DNA of 64,000 nucleotides from Bradyrhizobium sp. 190 (GTDB taxonomy: Bacteria > Pseudomonadota > Alphaproteobacteria > Rhizobiales > Xanthobacteraceae): contig NZ_JADPJL010000005.1 of assembly GCF_023073415.1 (NCBI RefSeq), forward strand, positions 186,001 to 250,000. Reading direction: 5' to 3'. The notes under the pieces were generated by a model. That model was given only the letters and a program-made list of their open reading frames with translations, was not told the DNA's origin and made no database searches. This document shows, in pieces, positions 18,490 to 28,016 of this stretch. A program made the position numbers and the translations under genes. Numbering within the stretch: the stretch's first letter is position 1; each line of letters starts with the position of its first letter.

Positions 18490-18921
18490 TCAGCGCCAGT
18501 AATAGCGGATGCTGACATACACCACGGCAAGGCACGCAAAGATCAGCGCCACCGGGAGGGGCCGTTTTGTCGCCGGGCCGGATGCGGCAGCCTTGGGCCG
18601 TGGGGGCGGCCGTCGGAACGCGGTGACGTTGCCGGTGTCGGCGGCCGGCTCGGTCGCGCGCGAGGGAATTTCGGGTGGCGTTCCGGAGCCGCCCATCTCG
18701 GCATAATAGCTCTTGTACATGAGCTGGATGGTGACCTCGGATGCGTCCGCCTCGGTCATCCTCGCCAATAACTGCCGGTAGCCTTCAAGGAAGTTCTGCG
18801 CTTCGGCGGGCAGGGCGGAAAAGCCGTTGAGCTGGGCGATCATTTTCCAGGTTGCAAAATCTGCCCTCGCGCGGGTGTCGGCGCGTCGTGCAATCAGCAT
18901 ATCGGCAGCTTTGGTCGCCAT
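18490..18921 (-). CDS. Hypothetical protein with C-terminal membrane anchor
   Basis: No family was recognised. The 143-residue product has a helical, Ala/Arg-rich N-terminal region (about 1-75) and a Pro/Arg-rich linker (about 80-118). One C-terminal hydrophobic segment (LPVALIFACLAVVYVSI) ends in RYYWR. This is the layout of a tail-anchored inner-membrane protein with a cytoplasmic body. The frame has high third-position GC like its neighbours. It lies 40 bp downstream of the site-2 protease stop on the opposite side of a small gap, same strand, so co-transcription is possible. Confidence 0.6.
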   Translation of the reverse strand: MATKAADMLIARRADTRARADFATWKMIAQLNGFSALPAEAQNFLEGYRQLLARMTEADASEVTIQLMYKSYYAEMGGSGTPPEIPSRATEPAADTGNVTAFRRPPPRPKAAASGPATKRPLPVALIFACLAVVYVSIRYYWR

Positions 18922-18961
18922 GGCCTGGGTCGGTTCTTCCCTATGCTATTCTATCTGAAGT

Positions 18962-19642
18962 TTATGCGTTGCCGGTGATGAAGAGAAGAGCGCTTCCCAC
19001 ATAACCGATCAGTGTTCGCAGTATCGGCGAAATAACATCAAGATTTAGGCCGAGTTGCGTGCCGATGACCGGAAGCAGGATCAAAAGACCGAGCAGGATC
19101 AGCATCCCATAGGGTTCCAGCCGCGACAGCGGGTAAGCCAGCACCTGCGGCAACAGCCCAACGGCGACCCGGCCGCCGTCCAGCGGCGGGATCGGCATCA
19201 TGTTGAAGATCGCCAACAGGATATTGATCAGGAAAGCATTTTTGAGGTTGTCGTAGGTCCATTTGGCCGCCTCGGCCGGTACCAGGGGCACGGCGTGGAA
19301 GGCCAACGCCACGATGATCGCCAGAATGATATTGGTAGCCGGCCCGGCCAGCGCCACCCAGACCATGTCGAGCCGCGGATGGTTAAGGTTCCGGAAATTC
19401 ACCGGCACCGGCTTGGCGTAGCCGAACACAAACGGCGAATGCGACAGCACGAGAACGCCCGGAAGAATTACCGTCCCGAACGGGTCGATATGCTTGAACG
19501 GATTGAAGCTGACCCGGCCGAGTTGCCAGGCGGTGTTGTCGCCGAGCTTGTATGCCACGAAGGCGTGAGCAGCCTCGTGGAAAGTGATCGCGATCAGGAG
19601 CGGGAGAATCCAGACCGAAATGCCGTAGAGTGTGATGTTCAC
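18962..19642 (-). CDS. Site-2 protease-type zinc metalloprotease (M50 family)
   Basis: The 226-residue membrane protease has the zinc motif HEAAH (residues 22-26) in TM1. The second ligand region is NMMPIPPLDGGR near residues 145-156, where the Asp completes the site. Five or six hydrophobic segments are visible. There is no PDZ or CBS domain, so it belongs to the minimal group of rhomboid-like length often annotated simply as site-2 protease family. Such enzymes cut transmembrane segments of regulators or clear membrane proteins; the substrate is unknown. A palindromic repeat lies just upstream of its start. Confidence 0.88.
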   Translation of the reverse strand: MNITLYGISVWILPLLIAITFHEAAHAFVAYKLGDNTAWQLGRVSFNPFKHIDPFGTVILPGVLVLSHSPFVFGYAKPVPVNFRNLNHPRLDMVWVALAGPATNIILAIIVALAFHAVPLVPAEAAKWTYDNLKNAFLINILLAIFNMMPIPPLDGGRVAVGLLPQVLAYPLSRLEPYGMLILLGLLILLPVIGTQLGLNLDVISPILRTLIGYVGSALLFITGNA

Positions 19643-19668
19643 GCGGTCTGCCCCAGTTTACCCGGCAT

Positions 19669-19759
19669 CGTAGCCCGGATGGAGCGAAGCGCAATCCGGG
19701 ATCGGTCCATCCGCATATCAAACAATCCCGGATTACGCTGGCGCTCCATCCAGGCTACG
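19669..19759. repeat. Imperfect extragenic palindrome (about 90 bp)
   Basis: CGTAGCCCGGATGGAGCGAA at the left is mirrored at the right by CGCTCCATCCAGGCTACG. Inner arms GCAATCCGGGAT and ATCCCGGATTACGC... enclose a short AT-rich centre. It is a known kind of bacterial interspersed palindrome. The right end overlaps the 3' end of the GFA gene by a few bases. It can form a long hairpin in the transcript running from the GFA gene into the protease gene. Confidence 0.75.
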
Positions 19760-20144
19760 GAACCGTCTCCTGATATTGCGGTAAACTATCGTCGAGCCGC
19801 ACCCAGGCCATCTTTTCCGAGACCCAGATATGCTCGGTCGGTGCAAAGGCGTTGCGGTCGTCGAAGACGGCGAGCGCGACGCCGACTACGGTGCCGTTGG
19901 TCCGCCGGGAAAACAGCCGCGTCCCGCAAACCTTGCAGAACACCCGGTCGAGCGCCTCGGATGACGGATAGCGCGCGGTGTCGCCCTCGACCGTAAGTGC
20001 CCGCTGGTCGAACAGCGCGCGGGCAAAGAACGGCGAGCCCATCGCTTTCTGGCAGTTGCGGCAATGGCAGATGCGGACGTTGACCGGCTCGCCCTTGGCC
20101 TTGAACCTGACCGCGCCACACAGGCATCCGCCTTCTCTGGTCAT
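19755..20144 (-). CDS. GFA family (glutathione-dependent formaldehyde-activating-like) zinc protein
   Basis: The 129-residue protein carries the complete GFA cysteine set: C7 and C9 (CLCGAVRF), C26, C28 and C31 (CHCRNCQ), C70 and C73 (CKVC). These bind two structural or catalytic zincs in the Mss4-like fold. The best-known member binds S-hydroxymethylglutathione, but most relatives have no proven activity, so formaldehyde detoxification should not be assumed. It is the last of a run of minus-strand genes after RidA, with a 51-bp gap. Confidence 0.85.
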   Translation of the reverse strand: MTREGGCLCGAVRFKAKGEPVNVRICHCRNCQKAMGSPFFARALFDQRALTVEGDTARYPSSEALDRVFCKVCGTRLFSRRTNGTVVGVALAVFDDRNAFAPTEHIWVSEKMAWVRLDDSLPQYQETVP

Positions 20145-20195
20145 TGTGTCTCCGCGGCTTCGCCGTTCTGGCGGTTGATATCCCGGTGAGATCCG

Positions 20196-20585
20196 TTACG
20201 CCTCGGCAATGGCTTCTATTTCCAATAGCCAGGCTTCGTCGAAAATGCCCGCAATGATAACTGTAAGCGCGGGGGCGTGATCCCCTAAAGTCTCTTGTCG
20301 CGCTTGACGGTTTTCGAGCGCGTATTTTCTGTCGGACAGGAAGATCGTAACCTTCACAAGATTGCCGATCGTCATGTCTGCGGCTTCGAGCTGTGCAAGG
20401 ACGTTGGCCCATACAAGCTTCGCTTGTCCGGCAAAACTGTCCGGCACCGCGCCGCCGCGAGCCATGGGAATCTGACCGCTGATGTAAAGCCGCCGGGTGT
20501 TGTTCGTTGTTTCCAGGGCTTGGGAATAACCGCCGGCCGGCTCAGGGGCCGACTTGGCGTTTATCGGTCGAAATTTCAACGGCAT
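20196..20585 (-). CDS. RidA/YjgF-family protein
   Basis: The 129-residue protein starts MPLKFRPINAKSAPEPAGGYSQALE. It shows the RidA core ISGQIPMARGG and LEAADMTIGNLVKVTIFLSD. True RidA deaminates reactive enamine/imine intermediates using a C-terminal Arg/Glu pair. Here the end is ALTVIIAGIFDEAWLLEIEAIA, without the canonical R-(S/A)-x-V...E-(V/I)E arginine. It may therefore be a divergent Rid subgroup. The frame is open further 5' but only antisense-like. It follows the SDR gene by 28 bp and probably belongs to the carbohydrate operon's minus arm. Confidence 0.82.
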   Translation of the reverse strand: MPLKFRPINAKSAPEPAGGYSQALETTNNTRRLYISGQIPMARGGAVPDSFAGQAKLVWANVLAQLEAADMTIGNLVKVTIFLSDRKYALENRQARQETLGDHAPALTVIIAGIFDEAWLLEIEAIAEA

Positions 20586-20613
20586 CGCTTCTGGTCCAGC
20601 TATTTGCAGCCGG

Positions 20614-21360
20614 CTAATATGTCGCCCGGCCGCCGGAAATATCGAACACCGCGCCGGTCGAGAAGGCGCAATCCTCCGACGCCAGCCACGCCACCATCGA
20701 TGCGAGTTCCTCGACGAGAACAAAGCGTCCCTTCGGGATCTTCGACAGCATGAAGTCGATGTGCTGCTGCGTCAGCTGGTCGAAGATCGCGGTTTTCGCC
20801 GCCGCTGGTGTCACCGCGTTGACGAGGATGTCGTGTTGCGCGAGTTCCTTGCCGAGCGACTTGGTCAGCGCGATCAGGCCGGCCTTCGAGGCCGAATAAT
20901 GCGCGGCATTCGGGTTGCCTTCCTTGCCGGCGATCGAGGCGATATTGACGATGCGGCCGTATTTCTGCTGCAGCATCGCCGGCACTACCGCCTTGCAGCA
21001 GATGAAGGGACCGTCGAGATTGATGCGCAGCACCTTGCGCCATTCCTCGAGGTCAGTCTCCCATACCGTCTTGTTGATGCCGGCGATGCCGGCATTGTTG
21101 ACGAGAATGTCGATCTTGCCGAGCGTCTTCAGCGTTTCGTCACGCGTTTTCTCGACGGCGGCGAGGTCGGAGACGTCGACCTTGAAAGCCGAGACGGCTG
21201 GGCCGATTTCCTTGGCGGTCTTCTCCGCAAACGGCTGGTCGTGATCCCAGATCGCCACCTTCGCACCTGATGCGACGAAGCGCTCGGCGATGGCTCGCCC
21301 AAATCCCTGCGCCCCACCGGTGACGACGGCGCAACGGCCGTTCAGATCGATCGTGTTCAT
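20614..21360 (-). CDS. SDR-family NAD(P)-dependent oxidoreductase
   Basis: This 248-residue classical short-chain dehydrogenase has the nucleotide-binding motif TGGAQGFG (14-21), NNAG (88-91) and catalytic Ser142, Tyr155 and Lys159 (YSASK). Family resemblance is to the FabG/sugar-dehydrogenase group. In this position it most likely oxidises a sugar or a keto-deoxy sugar acid. It lies 26 bp downstream of a second SDR and 28 bp upstream of RidA, all on the minus strand below the dehydratase. The start at 21360 was chosen because the longer frame runs back into the preceding gene. Confidence 0.88.
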   Translation of the reverse strand: MNTIDLNGRCAVVTGGAQGFGRAIAERFVASGAKVAIWDHDQPFAEKTAKEIGPAVSAFKVDVSDLAAVEKTRDETLKTLGKIDILVNNAGIAGINKTVWETDLEEWRKVLRINLDGPFICCKAVVPAMLQQKYGRIVNIASIAGKEGNPNAAHYSASKAGLIALTKSLGKELAQHDILVNAVTPAAAKTAIFDQLTQQHIDFMLSKIPKGRFVLVEELASMVAWLASEDCAFSTGAVFDISGGRATY

Positions 21361-21386
21361 GCTGGAAGCCTTTGATTGCGTGGACG

Positions 21387-22118
21387 TCAGAGCATGTAGC
21401 CGCCATCGACGACGAGGTCGACGCCGGTGGTGAACGCAGCTTCGTCGCTCGCAAGATAGACCGCCATGGCCGCGATTTCCTCGGCGGTGCCCAGCCGGCC
21501 CATCTTCTGGCGGGCGACGAACATCTCTTTGCCCTGCGGGCCAACGGCCGCGGCGCGGTCGAGCATCGAGGGTGTCTCCACGGTGCCGGGGCAGATGCTG
21601 TTGCAGCGGATGCCCTGGGTGATGAAGTCGAGCGCAATCGCGCGCGTGAGTAGCGAAACCGCCGCCTTGGACGCACTGTAGACATAACGGTTGGCCGGTG
21701 GCCTCAACGCCGCGCAAGACGAGATGTTGACGATGCTACCGCCTCCGCCCGCCAGCATCGCTGGCAGAAACGCCTTGATGGTCCGGTGCATGGATTTGAC
21801 GTTGAGGTCGAACGAGAAGTCCCAGTCTTCTTCCGAACAGTCCAGGATGGTTCCGTGGTGCACGAAGCCCGCCGCATTGAGCAGGATGTCGATCTTTCCA
21901 ATGCGCTTGGCGAAGGTGTCCACCTCGGTGGTGCTGCGAACGTCGAGCCGTGCGGTCTCGGCGATACCTTCCTTGCCCAGGGTGGCGATGCCGCTTTCAT
22001 TGATGTCGGTGGCGATCACCGTGGCACCTTCACGCGCGAATGCTATTGCGCATGCACGCCCGATGCCCGCCGCCGCGGCGGTCACAACAGCGCGCTTTCC
22101 CTTCAGTCGATCTGACAT
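21387..22118 (-). CDS. SDR-family oxidoreductase (2-keto-3-deoxy-L-fuconate dehydrogenase/BDH2-like)
   Basis: The 243-residue enzyme has an unusual glycine motif, TAAAAGIG (13-20), where the first Gly is Ala. Asp38 follows the second beta strand, which predicts NAD rather than NADP. Catalytic Tyr147 and Lys151 are in YSASK, and the end DGGYML is typical. The overall sequence resembles the DHRS6/2-keto-3-deoxy-L-fuconate dehydrogenase group, which suits a sugar-acid pathway. Start at 22118, with AAAAGGAAAAG in front. A palindromic repeat separates it from the dehydratase upstream. Confidence 0.87.
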   Translation of the reverse strand: MSDRLKGKRAVVTAAAAGIGRACAIAFAREGATVIATDINESGIATLGKEGIAETARLDVRSTTEVDTFAKRIGKIDILLNAAGFVHHGTILDCSEEDWDFSFDLNVKSMHRTIKAFLPAMLAGGGGSIVNISSCAALRPPANRYVYSASKAAVSLLTRAIALDFITQGIRCNSICPGTVETPSMLDRAAAVGPQGKEMFVARQKMGRLGTAEEIAAMAVYLASDEAAFTTGVDLVVDGGYML

Positions 22119-22142
22119 GTTTTCTTTTCCTTTTTTCTTCAT

Positions 22143-22247
22143 CATTGCGAGGAGCTCGCGACAAAATTGCAAAGCAATTTTGCGCTGAAGCGACGAAGCA
22201 ATCCATAGTCTCTGTGCGGTGGATTGCTTCGCTGCGCTCGCAATGAC
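22143..22247. repeat. Long imperfect palindrome between dehydratase and SDR genes
   Basis: CATTGCGAGGAGCTCGCGAC on the left pairs imperfectly with GCTGCGCTCGCAATG on the right. AAGCAATCCA pairs with TGGATTGCTT inside. A smaller perfect hairpin, AAAATTGC-aaa-GCAATTTT, sits at 22163-22181. This element family is common in rhizobial intergenic regions. Placed within the operon, it could protect or attenuate the downstream SDR transcript. Confidence 0.75.
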
Positions 22248-22256
22248 GGCCGTTGC

Positions 22257-24077
22257 CTAATGATTATCCCGCGCCACGCCGACCGTGCCCGCTATATTTT
22301 GATAGCGCGTGGCGAGTTCCATGCAGGCGCCGGTGGCCTGCTGGCCGACGGTCGAGCGATAGACCTCCTGCCAGGGCGTCTGGTTGGCCGGGTAGGGGAA
22401 GCCGCCCTTGTCCTTCAGTTCGGCACGACGCTTCTTCAATTCATCGCTCGTGATCAGGATGTTGGCGTCGCCCTTGTTGAGGTCGATGCGAACCTTGTCG
22501 CCGGTCCGCAGGATCGCAAGCCCGCCGTCGGCGGCGGCCTCCGGCGAGGCGTTGAGGATCGACGGCGAGCCCGAGGTGCCGGACTGCCTTCCGTCGCCGA
22601 TACAGGGCAGCGACAGGATACCGCGTTTGATCAGCGCCGCCGGGGGCTGCATGTTCACGACCTCGGCACCGCCGGGATAGCCGATCGGCCCGGCGCCGCG
22701 GATGAACAGCACGCAGTGCTCGTCGATGTTGAGCGAGGGATCGTCGATGCGGTCGTGATAATCCTCAGGCCCCTCGAACACGATGGCGCGTCCCTCGAAC
22801 GCATTCGGGTCTTTGGGATTGATCAGGTAGCGGTCGCGAAATTCCTTCGAGATCACGCTGGTTTTCATGATCGCGGAATCGAACAGGTTGCCGCGCAGCA
22901 CCAGGAAGCCCGCATCCTTCACCAGCGGCTTGTCGTAGCTCCAGATCACGTCGCCGTCGGGTTTGGCCGCCTCGCGGCAGTTTTCGCCCATGGTGCGGCC
23001 GTTGACCGTCACGGCGTCCTCATGGATGCGCTTGTGCGCCATCAATTCGCGCACCACCGCCGGTACGCCGCCGGCGCGATGATATTCTTCGCCGAGATAG
23101 AAGCCGGCCGGCTGCATGTTCACCAGTAGCGGGATGTCATGGCCATGTTTCTGCCAGTCGTCGATCGATAGCTCGACGCCGATATGCCGCGCCAGCGCGT
23201 TGATATGGATCGGCGCGTTGGTTGAGCCGCCGATCGCCGAATTCACTGCGATGCAGTTCTCGAACGCCTTGCGGGTCAGGATGTCGGACGGCTTGAGATC
23301 CTCCCAAACCATCTCGACGATCCGCTTGCCGGTTTCGTAAGCGATCTGGCCGCGTTCGCGGTACGGCGCGGGGATCGCCGCGCATCCCGGCAGCGACATG
23401 CCGAGCGCTTCGGCAAGCGAGTTCATGGTCGAGGCGGTGCCCATCGTGTTGCAGTGGCCGACCGAGGGGGCCGAGGAGGACACGATTTCGATGAACTCGT
23501 TGTAGTCGATCTCGCCGGCGGCAAGCCGTTCGCGTTGCTTCCAGACGATGGTGCCGGAGCCGGTGCGCTCACCGTTGAACCAGCCATTGAGCATCGGTCC
23601 ACCGGAAAGCACGATCGCGGGTAGATTGACCGTCGCCGCCGCCATCATGCAGGCCGGCGTGGTCTTGTCGCAGCCGGTGGTCAGCACCACGCCATCGAGC
23701 GGATAGCCGAACAGGATTTCGACCAGGCCGAGATAGGCGAGGTTGCGGTCGAGCGCCGCGGTCGGCCGCTTGCCGGTTTCCTGAATCGGATGCGTCGGAA
23801 ATTCCATCGCGATGCCGCCGGCTTCGCGGATGCCCTCGCGCACCCGGTGCGCCAGTTCGAGATGGTGGCGGTTGCACGGGGAGAGGTCATTGCCGGTCTG
23901 GGCGATGCCGATGATCGGCTTGCCAGACTGCAATTCCGCGCGCGTCAGGCCGTAATTGAGATAGCGCTCGAGATAGAGCGCGGTCATTCCCGGGTTATGC
24001 GGGTTGTCGAACCACTCGAGGGAACGTAGCCTCCGGCCCTTGCCGTTGGTGGGGGCCTTGTTGTCGCTTTTTTTCAT
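22257..24077 (-). CDS. IlvD/Edd-family sugar-acid dehydratase (L-arabinonate/D-xylonate dehydratase-like)
   Basis: The 606-residue Fe-S dehydratase removes water from a sugar acid to give a 2-keto-3-deoxy acid. Cluster ligands are Cys68 (SPCNRH), Cys136 ([10 protein letters not shown]) and Cys209 ([11 protein letters not shown]), the pattern of rhizobial [2Fe-2S] arabinonate and xylonate dehydratases. Its length also fits that group rather than IlvD (about 560). The exact acid cannot be fixed by sequence. The start at 24077 has GGGAGGAAATCA. It heads the minus arm of the LacI-controlled locus; an operator-like site lies 140 bp upstream. The KDG-type kinase and aldolase on the other arm would process its product. 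Confidence 0.88.
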   Translation of the reverse strand: MKKSDNKAPTNGKGRRLRSLEWFDNPHNPGMTALYLERYLNYGLTRAELQSGKPIIGIAQTGNDLSPCNRHHLELAHRVREGIREAGGIAMEFPTHPIQETGKRPTAALDRNLAYLGLVEILFGYPLDGVVLTTGCDKTTPACMMAAATVNLPAIVLSGGPMLNGWFNGERTGSGTIVWKQRERLAAGEIDYNEFIEIVSSSAPSVGHCNTMGTASTMNSLAEALGMSLPGCAAIPAPYRERGQIAYETGKRIVEMVWEDLKPSDILTRKAFENCIAVNSAIGGSTNAPIHINALARHIGVELSIDDWQKHGHDIPLLVNMQPAGFYLGEEYHRAGGVPAVVRELMAHKRIHEDAVTVNGRTMGENCREAAKPDGDVIWSYDKPLVKDAGFLVLRGNLFDSAIMKTSVISKEFRDRYLINPKDPNAFEGRAIVFEGPEDYHDRIDDPSLNIDEHCVLFIRGAGPIGYPGGAEVVNMQPPAALIKRGILSLPCIGDGRQSGTSGSPSILNASPEAAADGGLAILRTGDKVRIDLNKGDANILITSDELKKRRAELKDKGGFPYPANQTPWQEVYRSTVGQQATGACMELATRYQNIAGTVGVARDNH

Positions 24078-24216
24078 TGATTTCCTCCCGCACTGCAAAC
24101 TGGTGGCGGCTCAAAACATGGCAGCACTTGCTCCATGCTGAAAATTTCATCCGCCGCAAACGCGGCTGGCCGCGCCCAATTCAGATCTTCGGACTCGATC
24201 CTAATCCGGCCGAAAA

Positions 24217-24230
24217 GATAGCGCTACCAT
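24217..24230. promoter_or_regulatory. Candidate LacI-family operator, copy 1
   Basis: GATAGCGCTACCAT contains a near-palindrome (GGTAGC/GCTATC on the other strand) centred on AGCGCT, the usual form of a LacI-family site with a central CG. It lies between the dehydratase start and the lacI stop, on the promoter side of the dehydratase. The same 14 bases with one change recur at 25346-25359. I noticed no third copy, though a systematic count was not possible. Confidence 0.65.
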
Positions 24231-24270
24231 TTTCTGCCGCACCGTGACGCATGTCGCGAGCGGCGTATCA

Positions 24271-25302
24271 TCAGGTGCTTGAGGGCATCGAACTTTCGCG
24301 AACCATCAACTGAAAGCCAAGGTCGATGACCGGCTCCTGCGGGCGACGGCCCTCGATCGCGTCTATGACCATGGTGACAGCGTGCCGGCCCATTTCGTAG
24401 CGATTGGTGCGCACGCTGCTGAGGGCGGGGACCGCGGAGGCGGTGAATTCCAGGTCGTTGAAGCCGACAATGGCCAGATCGCGGGGAACCGATATCTGCC
24501 GGCGCTGGCATTCGAACAGGACGCCGAGTGCGAGGTCGTCGTTGACGCAGAAGACCGCGTCGATATCGGGCGTCTGCGCAAGGAGGTCGGCGAACAGCGT
24601 GCCGCCGAGCGTGACGGTGGTCGGCACCGAAGTCGTGACGATGAGGGCGGGGTCGAACAGCGCGGCCGCCTTCATGGCATCTCGATACCCCTCGAACCGC
24701 CGCTGCACGCGAGGGTCCATTCGCGCGCCAAGAAATCCGATGCGACGGCGTCCTTGCTCGAGGATGTGCGAAATCGCCGCAAAAGCTGCATCGTAATGCG
24801 AGAAGCCAACCATCATATCGACAGGACTGTCGCCGATCTCCATGATCTGTGTGACCGGGCAATTCATGGATTCCAGGATCGTGCGCGATTCCGCGGTCTG
24901 GTTGATGCCGGTGACGATCAATCCCGCGGGCTTCTGCGCCCGGAACAGACGCAGCACCTTTTCCTCTTGCAGGATGCTGTAGCGGGTATTGGCAAGCTGA
25001 ATGGTGTAGCGGCTGCCTTCGGAAGAATCGTAGATGCCGCGCAACACATCGGCGAATACGTTGTTGGTGAGGGAAGGGATCACGACGCCGATGACTTCGG
25101 TGCGGTGCGAGGCAAGTGCGCGCGCGGCGAGATTGGGGACGTAACCCAGTTCCTTCACGGCGCTATCAACGCGTTCCCGCTTGCTTAACGACAGCGCTTC
25201 GGGGTTCCTGAAAAAACGCGATGCCGTGATTGGGCTGACGCCAGCGAGCTTGGCGACCTCGGTGAGGCGGATTTTGCCAGACTTTGTCTGTTTTCGTCCC
25301 AT
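24271..25302 (-). CDS. LacI-family transcriptional regulator
   Basis: The 343-residue repressor has an N-terminal helix-turn-helix and hinge. KIRLTEVAKLAGVSPITASR is followed by LGYVPNLAARALASHRTEVIGVVIPS. A periplasmic-binding-protein-like effector domain (about 65-340) follows, with DAVFCVNDDLALGVL and AIVGFNDLEF. It most resembles the GntR/IdnR branch, which senses gluconate-type acids. It lies between two divergent arms of a sugar-acid locus. Operator-like sequences with a central CG flank it on both sides, so control of import and catabolism together is likely. It may also repress itself through copy 2. Confidence 0.9.
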   Translation of the reverse strand: MGRKQTKSGKIRLTEVAKLAGVSPITASRFFRNPEALSLSKRERVDSAVKELGYVPNLAARALASHRTEVIGVVIPSLTNNVFADVLRGIYDSSEGSRYTIQLANTRYSILQEEKVLRLFRAQKPAGLIVTGINQTAESRTILESMNCPVTQIMEIGDSPVDMMVGFSHYDAAFAAISHILEQGRRRIGFLGARMDPRVQRRFEGYRDAMKAAALFDPALIVTTSVPTTVTLGGTLFADLLAQTPDIDAVFCVNDDLALGVLFECQRRQISVPRDLAIVGFNDLEFTASAVPALSSVRTNRYEMGRHAVTMVIDAIEGRRPQEPVIDLGFQLMVRESSMPSST

Positions 25303-25343
25303 CTTGCGCTCATATCACAACAGATTAGACGTTTGAACAATTA

Positions 25344-25372
25344 TTGACAGCGCTACCATCGGATTGCTAAAA
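25344..25372 (+). promoter_or_regulatory. Candidate sigma-70 promoter of the ABC importer operon
   Basis: TTGACA (25344-25349) is separated by 17 bp from CTAAAA (25367-25372). The -35 box is a perfect consensus; the -10 box is weak. The operator-like sequence starts inside the -35 box and fills half the spacer, so a bound repressor would block polymerase. The first gene starts 122 bp downstream. Confidence 0.45.
25346..25359. promoter_or_regulatory. Candidate LacI-family operator, copy 2
   Basis: GACAGCGCTACCAT matches copy 1 (24217-24230) at 13 of 14 bases. It lies between the lacI start (minus strand) and the ABC operon (plus strand), overlapping the predicted promoter. Repeated occurrence on each side of a LacI gene is the standard signature of its own binding site. 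Confidence 0.65.
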
Positions 25373-25494
25373 ACCGCCAAACTGCGGATGATGATGATGG
25401 TTGAATTCGGCTTCCGTCATTAAAGTCGAAAAGACAGCAGAGCGCCGCCGCCCACCCGTGGCGCCACAAAACAAAGATGAGGGGAGAGAATTCG

Positions 25495-26562
<1,068 letters not shown>

Positions 26563-26602
26563 AAAATAAAGTCAAAATTATAAATCAACGGGAGGATGGA
26601 CT

Positions 26603-27922
26603 ATGCAGGATTTTACCCGCCGTACCCTGCTTCAGGGCGGCACCGCGCTTGCGGCAACCGGCGCGCTCACGGGGTCGGCGTTGTTCGACTTTGCCAAGGC
26701 CTGGGCGCAATCGGCGCCGTGGAAGGCAGAGAAGGGCGCCAAGCTCACGGTGATGCGCTGGAGGCGCTTCGTGCCGGCGGAAGATGACGCGTTCAACGCC
26801 ATGGTCGCGGCATTCAAGGCCGCTACCGGCACTGAAATGAACGTATTCAGCGAGTCCTTCGAGGACGTGCAGCCGAAGGCTGCGGTCGCCGCCAACACCG
26901 GCTCGGGTCTCGACCTCGCCTGGGGGCTGCATACGCTGCCGCAGCTGTTCCCGTCGCAGGTGCTGCAGATGAACGACGTAGCCGACTATCTCGGCAAGAA
27001 GTATGGCGGGTGGACCGACGCAGCCGCGGTGACCTGCAAGCAGGGCAACAACTGGCTCGGCATCCCGGTCGCGACCATCGGCGGTTACATGACCTATCGC
27101 AAGTCGTCCGTTGAAAAGGCCGGCTTCAAGGATTTTCCGAAGGACTTCCCCGGCTTCCTCGAAATGTGCAAGGCGTTGAAGAAGAACAACACGCCGGCCG
27201 GTTTCCCGCTCGGTCACGCCTCGGGCGACGCCAATGCCTGGCTGCACTGGATCCTCTGGGGGCACGGCGCCTACACCGTCGACAAGGACAACAAGGTCGT
27301 CATCAACTCGCCCGAGACCGTCAAGGCGCTCGAATACTGCAAGGCCCTGTCCGACACCTTCATTCCCGGCGTCGCGTCCTGGAACGATTCGTCGAACAAC
27401 AAGGCGTATCTGTCGGGCGAACTGCATTGCACCGCCAACGGCATCTCGATCTATGTCGCGGCCAAGGACGATGCTTCCAAGAAGGAACTCACGGAAGACA
27501 CATATCATGCGCTGTGGCCGGTCGGTCCGATCGGAAAGCCGACCGAACTGCAGCTTTGCGTTCCGATCCTGGCGTTCAAGTTCACCAAGTACCCGAACGC
27601 CGCAAAAGCCTTCGTCGCGTTCATGCTCGAGAAGGAAAATTACGACAAGTGGCTGACCGGCGCGCGGGGCTATCTCACCCACACGCTGAATGCCTATGAC
27701 AACTCGCCAGTCTGGACCGCGGACCCGAAGAACCAGGTATTCAGCCAGGCCAGCAAGCGCGCGCTTCCGGCATCCGGAGTCGGTACGCCCGGCGAGAAGG
27801 CGGCGACTGCGATCGCCGACTTCCTGGTGGTCGACATGTTCGCCAACTACTGCACCGGACGCGAGGACGCCAAGGGCGCGATCGCGGTGACGGAACGGCA
27901 GTTGAAGCGCATCTATCGCTGA
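26603..27922 (+). CDS. Extracellular solute-binding protein, family 1, Tat-type signal
   Basis: The 439-residue precursor starts MQDFTRRTLLQGGTALAATG. The twin-arginine motif (TRRTLL) and hydrophobic core, with cleavage near AWAQ (residue 36), predict Tat export. The mature receptor has the two-lobed fold of CUT1 sugar or polyol importers. Its ligand is unknown. GGGAGG precedes the ATG. A strong hairpin follows its stop, which commonly gives binding protein more transcript than the permeases. Confidence 0.9.
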   Translation: MQDFTRRTLLQGGTALAATGALTGSALFDFAKAWAQSAPWKAEKGAKLTVMRWRRFVPAEDDAFNAMVAAFKAATGTEMNVFSESFEDVQPKAAVAANTGSGLDLAWGLHTLPQLFPSQVLQMNDVADYLGKKYGGWTDAAAVTCKQGNNWLGIPVATIGGYMTYRKSSVEKAGFKDFPKDFPGFLEMCKALKKNNTPAGFPLGHASGDANAWLHWILWGHGAYTVDKDNKVVINSPETVKALEYCKALSDTFIPGVASWNDSSNNKAYLSGELHCTANGISIYVAAKDDASKKELTEDTYHALWPVGPIGKPTELQLCVPILAFKFTKYPNAAKAFVAFMLEKENYDKWLTGARGYLTHTLNAYDNSPVWTADPKNQVFSQASKRALPASGVGTPGEKAATAIADFLVVDMFANYCTGREDAKGAIAVTERQLKRIYR

Positions 27923-27929
27923 CGACACT

Positions 27930-27961
27930 GAAGCGAGCCGCGAGCGATTGCGGCTCGCTTC
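27930..27961 (+). terminator. Intra-operon hairpin after the binding-protein gene
   Basis: GAAGCGAGCCGC and GCGGCTCGCTTC form a perfect 12-bp stem round an 8-nt loop (GAGCGATT). It starts 7 bp after the solute-binding-protein stop and lies 55 bp before the permease ATG. No U-tract follows, so it more likely stabilises the upstream mRNA or attenuates read-through than terminates fully. This is the usual position for such elements in ABC importer operons. Confidence 0.75.
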
Positions 27962-28016
27962 AACCAGAAAATGCGGACGACGGTAATGCCGTCGATGACA
28001 TCGCGGGATTTCGCTA

